NCBI GenBank assembly: GCA_017416845.1 | Contig: JAFQBA010000117.1 | Span: forward strand, 1 to 38,786 | Direction of reading: 5' to 3' | Source: Clostridia bacterium | GTDB taxonomy: Bacteria > Bacillota > Clostridia > UMGS1810 | Length of the DNA: 38,786 nucleotides | Part shown: piece after piece, positions 17,588 to 26,048 of the stretch | Numbering within the stretch: the first letter of the stretch is position 1 | How the letters are laid out: every line of letters starts with the position of its first letter | Position numbers and translations under genes: made by a program | The notes under the pieces: generated by a model | Database searches by the model: none | What the model was told of the DNA's origin: nothing | The model's input: only the letters and a program-made list of their open reading frames with translations

Positions 17588-17597
17588 GGAGAATAAA

Positions 17598-17783
17598 GTG
17601 AACATTTTATCATACATTCTGCTTGCAATTGGTGTGTTTCTTACTTTCGGTGCAAAGACTGTATCAGAGGCGATTTCCAAAAACAAAGACGGGGCCGGAG
17701 AAAAACAGATTGTGCTGTTTAAATTCATCGGTTTTGTATTTGTTCTTGCGGCAGTGATAATTCTGGCTTTAACAGAGAAATAA
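17598..17783 (+). CDS. Small two-helix membrane protein, unknown function
   Basis: This protein of 61 residues starts at GTG, with AAGGAG six bases upstream. It has two hydrophobic segments: residues 3-22 ([17 protein letters not shown]) and about 41-58 ([19 protein letters not shown]). A charged loop rich in Lys lies between them ([11 protein letters not shown]). I do not recognise a family beyond small hypothetical clostridial membrane proteins. It sits 10 bases after pfkA and 19 before valS, so it is cotranscribed with both. The good ribosome site and tight spacing support a real gene. Confidence 0.75.
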   Translation: MNILSYILLAIGVFLTFGAKTVSEAISKNKDGAGEKQIVLFKFIGFVFVLAAVIILALTEK

Positions 17784-17802
17784 ACTTAAGGAGATAAATT
17801 TT

Positions 17803-20436
17803 ATGAGTACAAAAAAGGAACTGGCAAAAACCTACAACCCTTCGGAAGTAGAAGACAGAATCTATTCAAACTGGGTTGAAAAGAAATATTTTCATGCCGA
17901 AATTGATAAAGACAAAAAACCTTTTACAATTGTAATTCCACCCCCAAACGTTACCGGTCAGCTTCACATGGGACACGCCCTTGATGAAACACTGCAGGAT
18001 ATTCTCATCCGTTACAAGAGAATGCAGGGCTATTCCACACTCTGGGTTCCCGGAACAGACCATGCCGGCATCGCAACTCAGATTAAGGTTGAAGAAGAGC
18101 TTCGCGTTAACGAGGGTCTCACCCGCTATGACCTTGGCAGAGAAAAATTCCTCGAAAGAGTTTGGCAGTGGAAAGAAAAATACGGTAGCCGTATTATCAA
18201 TCAGCTCAAAAAAATCGGTTCATCATGTGACTGGGACAGAGAAAGATTCACCATGGACGAAGGTTGCTCCAAGGCTGTTAAAGAGGTTTTTGTTAACCTC
18301 TACGAAAAAGGTCTCATCTATCAGGGAAGCCGCATAATCAACTGGTGTCCTCACTGTATCACTGCTCTTTCCGATGCCGAAGTTGACCACGCAGAACAGC
18401 CCGGTCATTTTTGGCATATCAAATATAATGTGAAAGATTCCGACGATTTTGTTGTTATTGCAACAACCCGTCCCGAAACACTTTTTGGTGATACTGCCGT
18501 TGCAGTTAACCCCGAAGACGAAAGATATGCGTCTCTTGTGGGCAAAACTCTCATTCTTCCCCTCGTTGGCAGAGAAATCCCTGTCATTGCCGATGAATAT
18601 GTTGACAAAGAGTTTGGTACAGGCTGTGTTAAAATCACTCCTGCTCACGACCCCAACGACTTTGAAGTTGGTCTTCGTCATAACCTCGAACAAATCAAGG
18701 TTATGAATGACGATGCAACAATGAACTCCTATGCCGGTAAATATGAAGGCATGGACAGATATGAATGCCGTAAGGAAATGATCAAAGATCTTGAAGAAAT
18801 GGGACTTCTTTTAAAGATTGAAGATCACACCCACAATGTTGGTGAATGCTACCGTTGCGGTACAACAGTTGAACCCATCATTTCAAAACAGTGGTTCGTA
18901 AAAATGGAACCTCTTGCAAAACCTGCAATTGATGCGGTTAAAAATGACGAAACCGAGTTTATTCCCGAGCATTTCGAAAAAATATATTTCCACTGGCTCG
19001 AAAACATCCGTGACTGGTGTATTTCCCGTCAGCTCTGGTGGGGACACAGAATCCCTGCGTTCTATTGTGACGACTGCAACGAAATGGTTGTTACAAAAGA
19101 AGACAGTGCCGTTTGTCCTAAGTGCGGCAAACCAATGCGTCAGGATCCCGACACATTGGATACCTGGTTCAGCTCGGCTCTTTGGCCTTTCTCAACACTC
19201 GGCTGGCCCGACAAAACTCCCGAAATGGAATATTTCTATCCCACAAGCGTGCTTGTAACAGGTTATGATATCATTCCTTTCTGGGTAATGAGAATGATGT
19301 TCTCAGGTCTTGAGCATACAGGTCAGGTTCCCTTTGACAAGGTGTTCATTCACGGTCTTGTTCGTGACAGTCAGGGCAGAAAAATGAGTAAATCTCTCGG
19401 AAACGGTATCGATCCTCTCGAAATTATTTCCGAATACGGTGCCGATGCTCTCCGTTTCACTCTTGCAACAGGAAACTCTCCCGGAAACGATATGCGTTTC
19501 TACACCGAAAGAGTTGAAGCAAGCCGTAACTTTGCAAACAAAATCTGGAATGCTTCAAGATTCCTTATGATGAATCTTTCCATTGACGAAATCAAGCTTC
19601 CCGATGTATCTGAGCTTAAGCTTGAAGACAAATGGATTCTTTCGGAATATAACAACCTTGTTAAAGAAGTTACCGAAAATCTCGACAAATACGAACTTGG
19701 TGTTGCAGTTTCCAAGCTCTATGACTTCATTTGGGATAAATACTGCGACTGGTATATCGAGCTTGTTAAACCTCGTCTCTACGAAGCTGACGGTGCCGAT
19801 CCCGTTGCTCAGAATGTATTAAGCTTTGTTCTCATTGGTGCATTAAAGCTTCTTCATCCCTTCATGCCCTTCATCACCGAAGAAATTTTCTCCGGTCTTC
19901 CCACAGGCGAAGAAAGCATCATGATCAGTGCATGGCCCACATATGATGAAGCACTTTCCTTTGAAGCTGATGAAAAGAGAATGGGTATTGTTATGGATGC
20001 CATCAGAAGCGTGAGAAACATTCGTTCACAGATGAATGTTGTTCCTTCCAAAAAGGCAAAACTCATCATTGTTACCGAAAACAAGGCAGTGTTTGAAGGC
20101 ACAGGCACATATTTTGAAAAGCTTGCTTCCGCTTCCGAAACACTTCTGACCGACACCCAGGACGGCATTGACGAAAATGCGGTTAATGTTGTTGTTGAAG
20201 GTGCAACAATCTACATTCCTCTCGACGAGCTTGTTGACCGTGAAAAAGAGATTGAGCGTCTTGAAAAAGAACTCAAAACTTTAGAGGGCGAAATCAAACG
20301 TGTTGAAGGTAAACTCGGCAATGCAGGTTTTGTTGCAAAAGCACCTGCCCATGTTGTTGAAGAGGAAAAAGCCAAAGGCGAAAAATATGCAAAAATGCTT
20401 GAGGAAGTTAAAGCAAGTCTTGCAAAATTAAAATAA
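17803..20436 (+). CDS. valS: Valine--tRNA ligase
   Basis: This class Ia aminoacyl-tRNA synthetase of 877 residues has HMGHAL (the HIGH motif) near residue 56 and KMSKS near 527-531. The CP1 editing domain lies between them ([15 protein letters not shown]), and zinc-type CxxC pairs are seen in CDDCNE...CPKCGKP and CPHC. A C-terminal coiled coil from about residue 808 ([25 protein letters not shown]) is characteristic of ValRS. GGAG lies at normal distance. Its codon use is strongly biased: by eye I find no CCG proline codon. No T-box leader precedes it. Confidence 0.96.
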   Translation: MSTKKELAKTYNPSEVEDRIYSNWVEKKYFHAEIDKDKKPFTIVIPPPNVTGQLHMGHALDETLQDILIRYKRMQGYSTLWVPGTDHAGIATQIKVEEELRVNEGLTRYDLGREKFLERVWQWKEKYGSRIINQLKKIGSSCDWDRERFTMDEGCSKAVKEVFVNLYEKGLIYQGSRIINWCPHCITALSDAEVDHAEQPGHFWHIKYNVKDSDDFVVIATTRPETLFGDTAVAVNPEDERYASLVGKTLILPLVGREIPVIADEYVDKEFGTGCVKITPAHDPNDFEVGLRHNLEQIKVMNDDATMNSYAGKYEGMDRYECRKEMIKDLEEMGLLLKIEDHTHNVGECYRCGTTVEPIISKQWFVKMEPLAKPAIDAVKNDETEFIPEHFEKIYFHWLENIRDWCISRQLWWGHRIPAFYCDDCNEMVVTKEDSAVCPKCGKPMRQDPDTLDTWFSSALWPFSTLGWPDKTPEMEYFYPTSVLVTGYDIIPFWVMRMMFSGLEHTGQVPFDKVFIHGLVRDSQGRKMSKSLGNGIDPLEIISEYGADALRFTLATGNSPGNDMRFYTERVEASRNFANKIWNASRFLMMNLSIDEIKLPDVSELKLEDKWILSEYNNLVKEVTENLDKYELGVAVSKLYDFIWDKYCDWYIELVKPRLYEADGADPVAQNVLSFVLIGALKLLHPFMPFITEEIFSGLPTGEESIMISAWPTYDEALSFEADEKRMGIVMDAIRSVRNIRSQMNVVPSKKAKLIIVTENKAVFEGTGTYFEKLASASETLLTDTQDGIDENAVNVVVEGATIYIPLDELVDREKEIERLEKELKTLEGEIKRVEGKLGNAGFVAKAPAHVVEEEKAKGEKYAKMLEEVKASLAKLK

Positions 20437-20449
20437 TAGGGTGAGTAAA

Positions 20450-21715
20450 TTGGTTAAAAGTGCAAATGAAGCAATTGACCATATTCATTCGCTGTCACGG
20501 TTTGGAAAAAAAGCAGGCCTTTCAAACATAACTCTTATGCTCGAAAGGCTTGGTAATCCCCAAAAAGGACAAAGATTTGTTCATGTTGCCGGCACAAACG
20601 GCAAGGGGTCTGTTTCCAACATGATTAAAAATATTTTGGCAAATCACGGATATAAGGTGGGGTACTATACCTCACCTTATATTGAATTTTTCAGCGAAAG
20701 AATATGTATAAACAACGAGATGATTTCCGACTCTGATCTTGTTAATTACACAAACAGGGTGATGGATGTGTGCGACGGCATAAATCCCATAGAATTTGAA
20801 TTTATCACAGCAATGGCATTTTTGTATTTCAAAGAACAAAAATGCGACATAACCGTTTTGGAGGTTGGTCTTGGCGGCAGATTTGATGCCACAAACATAA
20901 TCGACACTCCGCTGCTCAATGTGATAACTCCCATAGGCATTGACCACACCGCAATTCTCGGTGACACTTTGGATAAAATCGCTTTCGAAAAGGCAGGAAC
21001 AATAAAAGAAAATTCAACCGTTGTTATAAGTCCCGATATGAGTTCTGAATGTGTTGGCGTAATAGAGGAAAAGTGCAAAAACACATCTTCAAAGCTTATC
21101 ATTCCAAAAGGAAAAGCAAAAAACGTGTGTTATTCTTTGCCCTGTACAACCTTTGAATACGAAAACGAAAAGTATGAACTTTCGCTTCTTGGTACCTATC
21201 AGGTTGGCAATGCAGTATGTGCCATTGAGGCTGCAAAAGCACTTTCTGTAAAGCTCAGTTTAACAGAATCTGACATTAAAGCAGGATTGAAAAGCAGTTT
21301 CTGGAAGTGCCGTTTTGAGCGTTTTGACACTATGCCCGAAATAGTGCTTGACGGCGCTCACAACAGTCATGGCATAAAGGCTCTCATGGAAAGCATTGAG
21401 GCATATTATCCGGGCAAGAAAAGAGTTTTTCTTTTTTCTATGCTTGGCGAAAAAGATTGGAGAGAAAGTGTCTCACTCATTTCAGAGCATACCGATTCGG
21501 TTATTCTTACCACTGTTCCCAGCTTCAGAGAAACCCCTGCCGATGAACTTATTTGCGAGTTTAAGGAGCTCGGTTTAAGGTGTGAATATTACCAAAATCC
21601 CGAAATCGCTTTTGAAAAATCCAAAGAGAAAGCAGGAAGAGACGGGGTTCTTTTTGCATTTGGTTCGCTTTATCTTGCAGGTTATCTTCGCAAATATGCG
21701 AAGGACTCTGAATAA
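20450..21715 (+). CDS. folC: Bifunctional folylpolyglutamate synthase/dihydrofolate synthase
   Basis: FolC adds glutamate to dihydropteroate and to folates. The Mur-ligase-like ATP loop is HVAGTNGKGSVSNM, followed by GYYTSPYIEFFSERI. Family blocks EVGLGGRFDATN, DHTAILGDTLDKIAFEKAGTIK and VLDGAHNSHG are intact. I chose TTG at 20450, which has GGTGA five bases upstream and gives VKSANEAIDHIHSL, a typical N-terminus. GTG at 20441 would start only four bases after the valS stop, with no room for a ribosome site. The valS-folC pairing is conserved in Firmicutes. Confidence 0.93.
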   Translation: MVKSANEAIDHIHSLSRFGKKAGLSNITLMLERLGNPQKGQRFVHVAGTNGKGSVSNMIKNILANHGYKVGYYTSPYIEFFSERICINNEMISDSDLVNYTNRVMDVCDGINPIEFEFITAMAFLYFKEQKCDITVLEVGLGGRFDATNIIDTPLLNVITPIGIDHTAILGDTLDKIAFEKAGTIKENSTVVISPDMSSECVGVIEEKCKNTSSKLIIPKGKAKNVCYSLPCTTFEYENEKYELSLLGTYQVGNAVCAIEAAKALSVKLSLTESDIKAGLKSSFWKCRFERFDTMPEIVLDGAHNSHGIKALMESIEAYYPGKKRVFLFSMLGEKDWRESVSLISEHTDSVILTTVPSFRETPADELICEFKELGLRCEYYQNPEIAFEKSKEKAGRDGVLFAFGSLYLAGYLRKYAKDSE

Positions 21716-21733
21716 AATGTTCCGTTAATATTA

Positions 21734-21762
21734 TTGACATCCGATATAGAGTTGTATATAAT
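21734..21762 (+). promoter_or_regulatory. Perfect-consensus sigma-A promoter of the secreted protein gene
   Basis: TTGACA (21734-21739), a 17-base spacer and TATAAT (21757-21762), 31 bases before the ATG. All twelve hexamer positions match consensus, so expression should be strong or held back by a repressor that I cannot see. Confidence 0.85.
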
Positions 21763-21793
21763 TATTTTAAAATAATTGAAAAGGGGTTTGTTT

Positions 21794-22918
21794 ATGAAAA
21801 GAATTTTTTTGGTTATTATGGTTTGTATGCTTATTTTCTGTGCATTACCAATGTCCTCATCGGCATACAAAATAGGAGATACCATTGGCTATGCACTTAC
21901 TACAGATATTGTGGCAACAATTAACGGTTATCATATACCATCGTATAATGTAGACGGATATACCTATATTGTTGCAGAAGATCTTAGTTATTACGGTTTT
22001 TCCGTTAATTATGACAATTATTCACGCTCTCTTTCTGTGACACGTGATTATTCCCAAAGTTGGGTTTCGAAATCTTATGTAAAGCCTTTTGTACTTGCAT
22101 CAAGTGTTGGAAATCGTGCTCACAATCTCCTTTATACCGATATAAAAACATATCTTGACCGGAATTATACACCAAGCTATAATATAAACGGACAGACGAT
22201 TATCTCGTTTGATGCTCTTCGCGCGTACGGTGATGTTTTATATGACAATAATAAACGGGAAATATCTCTTACAATTGCAGGATTAAACACCAACCTCTAT
22301 TCGGTTGACAGACAGAGTGTATCAATTCTTGACACTATGTCTGCTCCTGAAAAACGCGAAGTGAACATTTTTCTGAGTAATTTCAGTGAAGCTTTTTATG
22401 ATCCGAATAATGATTATTACACAAGTTTTGAAGAACAAAAGTTATCGTTTGCAGAAATTCACCTGTCTTTAAATTCATGGAATGAGGTTAGCTATGATTA
22501 TAGCAATAATTATGGATATGTTGTGATAAGTGCCGAGTCGGTTGATAGAGTTTTAAATAGATTTTTTGGTTCGACAATTCCTCATGAAACTCCTGCAAAC
22601 AGCGAACTGTGGTTCTATAATAATGGTAAGTTTTATCGACCTGCTTCAAGTGGAGAGTCTTATACCCGTTTTACGATAGCAAATTCAATGTATGTAAATG
22701 AAAATGGCACATATAAGGTGAATTTTGATATTTATTACGATTCCTCGTTAGGTGGCGGAGCGGTACTCGATGATAAAACAGTATATTCGCTCACTCCTTC
22801 CCAAGCATCTTTGAAATATGATTATATTGGTTCGGGAACTGCCATTGTAAAGCCAAAGGTTTATAACAACAGTAATACATATGAACTTGTTGATTATAAT
22901 GTTGTTTATGATTGGTAG
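21794..22918 (+). CDS. Secreted protein with two copper-amine-oxidase-N-like (stalk) repeats
   Basis: The protein has 374 residues. The signal peptide is clear: MKR, a hydrophobic core IFLVIMVCMLIFCALP, and a cleavage site after SSSA. Two repeats follow. The first, around residues 36-75, reads INGYHIPSYNVDGYTYIVAEDL...YGFSVNYDNYSRSLSV. The second, around 115-155, reads RNYTPSYNINGQTIISFDALRAYGDVLYDNNKREISL. These resemble the stalk or copper amine oxidase N-terminal-like domains of clostridial surface proteins. The last 200 residues, rich in Tyr, Asn and Ser, match nothing I know. I chose the ATG at 21794 (AAGGGG eight bases before) over TTG at 21776. No sortase signal or SLH domain is present, so it is probably released or bound non-covalently. 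Confidence 0.8.
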   Translation: MKRIFLVIMVCMLIFCALPMSSSAYKIGDTIGYALTTDIVATINGYHIPSYNVDGYTYIVAEDLSYYGFSVNYDNYSRSLSVTRDYSQSWVSKSYVKPFVLASSVGNRAHNLLYTDIKTYLDRNYTPSYNINGQTIISFDALRAYGDVLYDNNKREISLTIAGLNTNLYSVDRQSVSILDTMSAPEKREVNIFLSNFSEAFYDPNNDYYTSFEEQKLSFAEIHLSLNSWNEVSYDYSNNYGYVVISAESVDRVLNRFFGSTIPHETPANSELWFYNNGKFYRPASSGESYTRFTIANSMYVNENGTYKVNFDIYYDSSLGGGAVLDDKTVYSLTPSQASLKYDYIGSGTAIVKPKVYNNSNTYELVDYNVVYDW

Positions 22919-22941
22919 AATTATACCGGGAGGTTGGAGGC

Positions 22942-22998
22942 TTGAGTAATTTAAATGAAAGTGTAACAGCCAAAATGCAAAACATTAAGCATATGTAA
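22942..22998 (+). CDS. Possible 18-residue peptide reading frame
   Basis: A TTG-started frame of 18 codons follows two strong ribosome-like sites (GGGAGG and GGAGG, the second one base from TTG, the first nine). It reads LSNLNESVTAKMQNIKHM. It lies 23 bases after the secreted protein gene. No family is recognisable and the site may be chance; it could also be a short leader peptide. Confidence 0.2.
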   Translation: MSNLNESVTAKMQNIKHM

Positions 22999-23094
22999 AC
23001 AATTTATCCGCATCGAAGAACAATAGAAAATAATATTTGTTATTATAGCTTATTATGTGTCAAAATCATACATAGTAGTCCGAATAATCTTATG

Positions 23095-23133
23095 CCCTTC
23101 CGATTTTTGTAAAATCGGGAGGGTGTTTGTCTT
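23095..23133 (+). terminator. Rho-independent terminator
   Basis: CCCTTCCGATTTT (23095-23107) pairs with AAAATCGGGAGGG (23111-23123), 13 pairs with one G-T, loop TGT, followed by the T-rich TGTTTGTCTT. It ends transcription from the secreted protein gene. The gap 22919-23235 otherwise holds the tiny frame at 22942, a second hairpin and the spoIIA promoter. Confidence 0.8.
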
Positions 23134-23152
23134 ATTATGAAAATCAAATGTC

Positions 23153-23192
23153 AAAACCTCTCATTTTCCGACAAAGGAAGATGGGAGGTTTT
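23153..23192. terminator. 17-bp inverted repeat in front of spoIIAA
   Basis: AAAACCTCTCATTTTCC (23153-23169) pairs with GGAAGATGGGAGGTTTT (23176-23192), 17 pairs including two G-T, loop GACAAA, ending TTTTCTT. It can act as a second terminator. Its right arm overlaps the -35 of the sigma-H-like promoter, so it could also bind a dimeric regulator. Confidence 0.6.
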
Positions 23193-23199
23193 CTTGAAT
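23173..23199 (+). promoter_or_regulatory. Candidate sigma-H promoter of the spoIIA operon
   Basis: AAAGGAAGA (23173-23181) matches the sigma-H -35 consensus RnAGGAwWW at eight of nine positions. After 11 bases, CTTGAAT (23193-23199) matches RnnGAAT except for the first base. It is 36 bases upstream of the spoIIAA ATG. In Bacillus the spoIIA operon is transcribed by sigma-H, so position and context agree. I see no competing sigma-A promoter. Confidence 0.55.
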
Positions 23200-23235
23200 T
23201 TATAGATGAATATATTTTAAATGGAGGAATAACAA

Positions 23236-23568
23236 ATGAAACTTACTTTTTCAAATGAGAAGAATGCTCTGATTATGTCGGTTGACGGTGAAATAGACCA
23301 TAGGTATTCTATTCAGATTCGAAACGAGGCAGACAGAAAAATTGTGACATATCCCGAAAAAAAATTCATTATAGATTTGAGGGGTGTAACTTTTATGGAC
23401 AGCTCAGCTGTGGGAGTGATAATCGGTCGTTATAAGCTTGTAAAAAGTTTTGGCGGTGATATTGCAATAGTGGGAGCAAATTCCACAGTAGGAAGGATAC
23501 TCGAAATGTCCGGGATAAGAAAAATCATTCCTTTGTACCAAAGCATGGAAGAGGCTCTTGAGGTCTGA
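23236..23568 (+). CDS. spoIIAA: Anti-sigma F factor antagonist SpoIIAA
   Basis: This is a STAS-domain protein of 110 residues. SpoIIAA, when unphosphorylated, binds SpoIIAB and frees sigma-F in the forespore. The phosphorylation site region FMDSSAVGVI is intact, with the target serine at residue 57 and its neighbour at 56, followed by the conserved GRYK. GGAGG lies eight bases before the ATG. The start of the next frame overlaps its stop, but the likely spoIIAB start is 48 bases further on. Confidence 0.93.
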   Translation: MKLTFSNEKNALIMSVDGEIDHRYSIQIRNEADRKIVTYPEKKFIIDLRGVTFMDSSAVGVIIGRYKLVKSFGGDIAIVGANSTVGRILEMSGIRKIIPLYQSMEEALEV

Positions 23569-23615
23569 TGATAAATATACAAAGGCAGGCACAGTCCGCC
23601 GAGAAAGGAAAGAAT

Positions 23616-24053
23616 ATGAATTATTATAATACAATCAAAACAAGTTTTTTATCAATCCCCGAAAATGAAAGTCTGGCAAGGATGATTTGTGCATCCTTTA
23701 TATCTCAGTTGGATCCGACAATTGAAGAATTAACTGATGTAAAAACTGCTGTATCAGAGGCTGTAACCAACTCTATTGTTCATGGATACAGCGGAAAAAA
23801 TAACGGTGTTGTTTATATGGACTGCAAGATTTGTGATGAGCTTTTTACGGTAGAGATTAAAGATAACGGAAAGGGTATTGAAGATATTGAAAAAGCAATG
23901 GAACCAATGTATACAAGCTGTCCTGAGGCAGAACGTTCGGGAATGGGATTCACTGTTATGGAAACCTTTATGGATTCGGTTGTTGTAAATTCCGTTGTTG
24001 ACGTAGGTACCAAGGTTACTATGACAAAACATATAAAAAGAAAGATTTTGTGA
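23616..24053 (+). CDS. spoIIAB: Anti-sigma F factor, serine kinase SpoIIAB
   Basis: This is a GHKL-fold serine kinase of 145 residues that holds sigma-F inactive and phosphorylates SpoIIAA. The N box EAVTNSIVHGY, the G1 box DNGKGIEDIE and the G2-type ERSGMGFTVMETFMD are present. I chose the ATG at 23616 with AAAGGA seven bases upstream; an upstream in-frame start at 23568 would add 16 residues unlike the family. It is followed 10 bases later by sigF. Confidence 0.93.
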   Translation: MNYYNTIKTSFLSIPENESLARMICASFISQLDPTIEELTDVKTAVSEAVTNSIVHGYSGKNNGVVYMDCKICDELFTVEIKDNGKGIEDIEKAMEPMYTSCPEAERSGMGFTVMETFMDSVVVNSVVDVGTKVTMTKHIKRKIL

Positions 24054-24063
24054 GGGGAAAACA

Positions 24064-24777
24064 TTGAACGATACATACAATCTTATCATTCTTGCTCATA
24101 ATGGTGATAAAGGTGCTGAAAAACTCCTTGTAGATTCTAATCTTGCACTTGTACACAGTTGTGTAAGAAAGCTTATCAGACAAGGTTATGAATATGATGA
24201 TCTTCTTCAGGCGGGCAGCATAGGTCTGATTAAAGCCATACGTCGATTTGATACCTCCCTCGGACTTAAGTTTTCTACCTATGCTGTTCCGCTTATAATC
24301 GGCGAAATTAAAAGATATATGAGAGATGATTCCACATTAAAGGTCAGCCGTTCGCTGAGAGAGCTGTGGATGAAAGCTGTTCAGGTGCGTGAAGCTCTGA
24401 CAAAGGAAAATCAGGAGGAACCATCCGTGGGAGAGATAGCTCACAAACTTGGCACAGATGTTCACAGTCTTAATCTTGCAATGGAGGCGTGTCTCCCGTG
24501 TGAATCCATATGGCATAAAATCGGAAGCGATGATAAAGGAGATTTTACAATTGCCGATACGGTGAAAGATGCTTTCAGTGTTGATTCGGAGCTTGAAAAA
24601 ATTGCACTTAAAGCAGCTATTGCCGGTCTTGGAGAAAGAGATAGAAAAATTATACTTCTCAGATATTTCAGAGGAAAGACCCAAACAGAGGTTTCTCATA
24701 TAATAGGAGTTTCTCAGGTGCAGATTTCAAGAATAGAAAAAAGGCTTCTTGCTTCACTCAAGGAGCAACTCAAGTGA
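24064..24777 (+). CDS. sigF: RNA polymerase sigma-F factor, sporulation
   Basis: This sigma-70 family factor of 237 residues drives early forespore transcription. Region 2 is present: YDDLLQAGSIGLIKAIRRFD and LGLKFSTYAVPLIIGEIKRYMRDD. Region 3 follows, and region 4 ends in a helix-turn-helix (TQTEVSHIIGVSQVQISRIEKRLL). The starting codon is TTG with AGGGG six bases upstream. Position after spoIIAB identifies it as sigma-F rather than sigma-G, which is otherwise very similar. Confidence 0.93.
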   Translation: MNDTYNLIILAHNGDKGAEKLLVDSNLALVHSCVRKLIRQGYEYDDLLQAGSIGLIKAIRRFDTSLGLKFSTYAVPLIIGEIKRYMRDDSTLKVSRSLRELWMKAVQVREALTKENQEEPSVGEIAHKLGTDVHSLNLAMEACLPCESIWHKIGSDDKGDFTIADTVKDAFSVDSELEKIALKAAIAGLGERDRKIILLRYFRGKTQTEVSHIIGVSQVQISRIEKRLLASLKEQLK

Positions 24778-24805
24778 GAATCTGTATTAGTTTTGTTTTT
24801 AGTAA

Positions 24806-24834
24806 TTGACAAATTAATGTGGCTCTGCTAAAAT
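24806..24834 (+). promoter_or_regulatory. Sigma-A promoter of the ROK regulator gene
   Basis: TTGACA (24806-24811), a 17-base spacer and TAAAAT (24829-24834), 33 bases before the ATG. Confidence 0.75.
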
Positions 24835-24866
24835 ATTTAATATATGCACATAAGAGGAGAGAGCCA

Positions 24867-26036
24867 ATGTCCAAACAGGTAGGTAACGTTGCTTTGATGC
24901 AAAAGATGAACCGTCTTCGGGTTCTAAATTTTATACGTAAAAACCCTGATATATCGAGACCTGTAATATCTGAAAAAACAGGTTTGTCTCTTGCGTCGAT
25001 AACTAACATAACAGCATATCTTCTTGATGCCGGATTTCTTGTTGAAAGCGGCATTGAGCCGGCAGACAGGGTTGGCAGAAAAAGTACCTTGTTAAGATTT
25101 GGCGCAGACAGGTATGGTCTTGCTGTAGCCACACTCGATGACGGAGTTGCAGATGTTTTTTATACCAATCTTGAAGGTGCTGTTCGTGAACATAAAAGAT
25201 ATATTATAAATGATTTTTCTTCTGAGCAGGTGATATCTCTTCTTCGCGAGAAGATTAATTCTCTTTTAGATAAATATGGGAAAAAAAATACGCTGGCAAT
25301 GGGTATAACTTTTTCGGGTCTTGTTCTTGACGGTAGCCGATTTGTGCTGTCGTCAAGTATGAAGTGGAAAGAGCTTGACATAAGGAGGGTTTTTGAAGAA
25401 GATACGGGGTTGCCTGTTTTTCTTGAAAACATTTCCATGCTGAGAGCGGTTTCATATTCAAGCATTCACACCGAGGAACAAAATACAAACACCGTCTTCG
25501 TCGATCTTCAAAATGGAATCGGGGCGGTTCAATTATATTCGGGTCAGATAGTTCATACGGTTCTCGGGGAGATTGGTCATACAACTGTGGAGCAGAATGG
25601 GCTTATGTGTTTTTGCGGGAACAGGGGTTGTCTTGAGGCGATGTGTTCACGTGCAAGAGTGCTTCAACTTTACAATGAAAGAAGTGATAATCCGGCGGAA
25701 AGCGTTGCGGAAATATGCACAATGTATGAAAAACACGATATATGTGCGATCAATGCAATAAATGAATGCGGGACATATCTCGGCATTGGTCTTGCTAACC
25801 TCATATCTCTTTTCAGACCGGGAACTCTTGTTATAAACAAAGGGCAGTTTACAGATTGTGAAGCGCTTCTTGATGTTGCAGTTTCAGAGATGAAGAAACG
25901 GACATACAGTGCACTTACTCAGGGGCTGTGCGTTCGTATGATAGATGTGGCTCAAAGTGATATGATTCGCGGTGCCGCATTTGAAATATGTGATCGTTTG
26001 TTTGACATTTCTTTTTCCGCAAATCCGATTCGGTAA
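24867..26036 (+). CDS. ROK family transcriptional regulator (NagC/XylR type)
   Basis: The protein has 389 residues. The first 75 form a winged helix (LNFIRKNPDISRPVISEKTGLSLASITNITAYLLDAGFL). The rest is a ROK sugar-binding domain with the zinc motif CFCGNRGC after EIGHTTV. Such repressors release DNA on binding a sugar or sugar phosphate. The phosphate loop of active kinases is degraded (ATLDDG), so it is not expected to phosphorylate. I chose the ATG at 24867, with GAGGAGAGAG upstream, over 24819. No sugar operon is adjacent, so its target is elsewhere, possibly the 149-6236 operon; that is speculative. Confidence 0.88.
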   Translation: MSKQVGNVALMQKMNRLRVLNFIRKNPDISRPVISEKTGLSLASITNITAYLLDAGFLVESGIEPADRVGRKSTLLRFGADRYGLAVATLDDGVADVFYTNLEGAVREHKRYIINDFSSEQVISLLREKINSLLDKYGKKNTLAMGITFSGLVLDGSRFVLSSSMKWKELDIRRVFEEDTGLPVFLENISMLRAVSYSSIHTEEQNTNTVFVDLQNGIGAVQLYSGQIVHTVLGEIGHTTVEQNGLMCFCGNRGCLEAMCSRARVLQLYNERSDNPAESVAEICTMYEKHDICAINAINECGTYLGIGLANLISLFRPGTLVINKGQFTDCEALLDVAVSEMKKRTYSALTQGLCVRMIDVAQSDMIRGAAFEICDRLFDISFSANPIR

Positions 26037-26048
26037 GGTGGTTAATTT

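Noticed and set aside
17784..17802. T-box leader expected in front of a tRNA synthetase gene
   Set aside because: Only 19 bases separate the small membrane protein gene from valS, and the pfkA leader shows no T-box sequence or terminator, so valS is not T-box controlled here.
22919..23235. Riboswitch or small RNA in the spoIIA upstream gap
   Set aside because: The region is explained by two terminator-like hairpins and a promoter; I see no known riboswitch core.
24064..24777. Sigma-G instead of sigma-F
   Set aside because: The sequence alone is close to both, but direct linkage to spoIIAA and spoIIAB assigns it to sigma-F.
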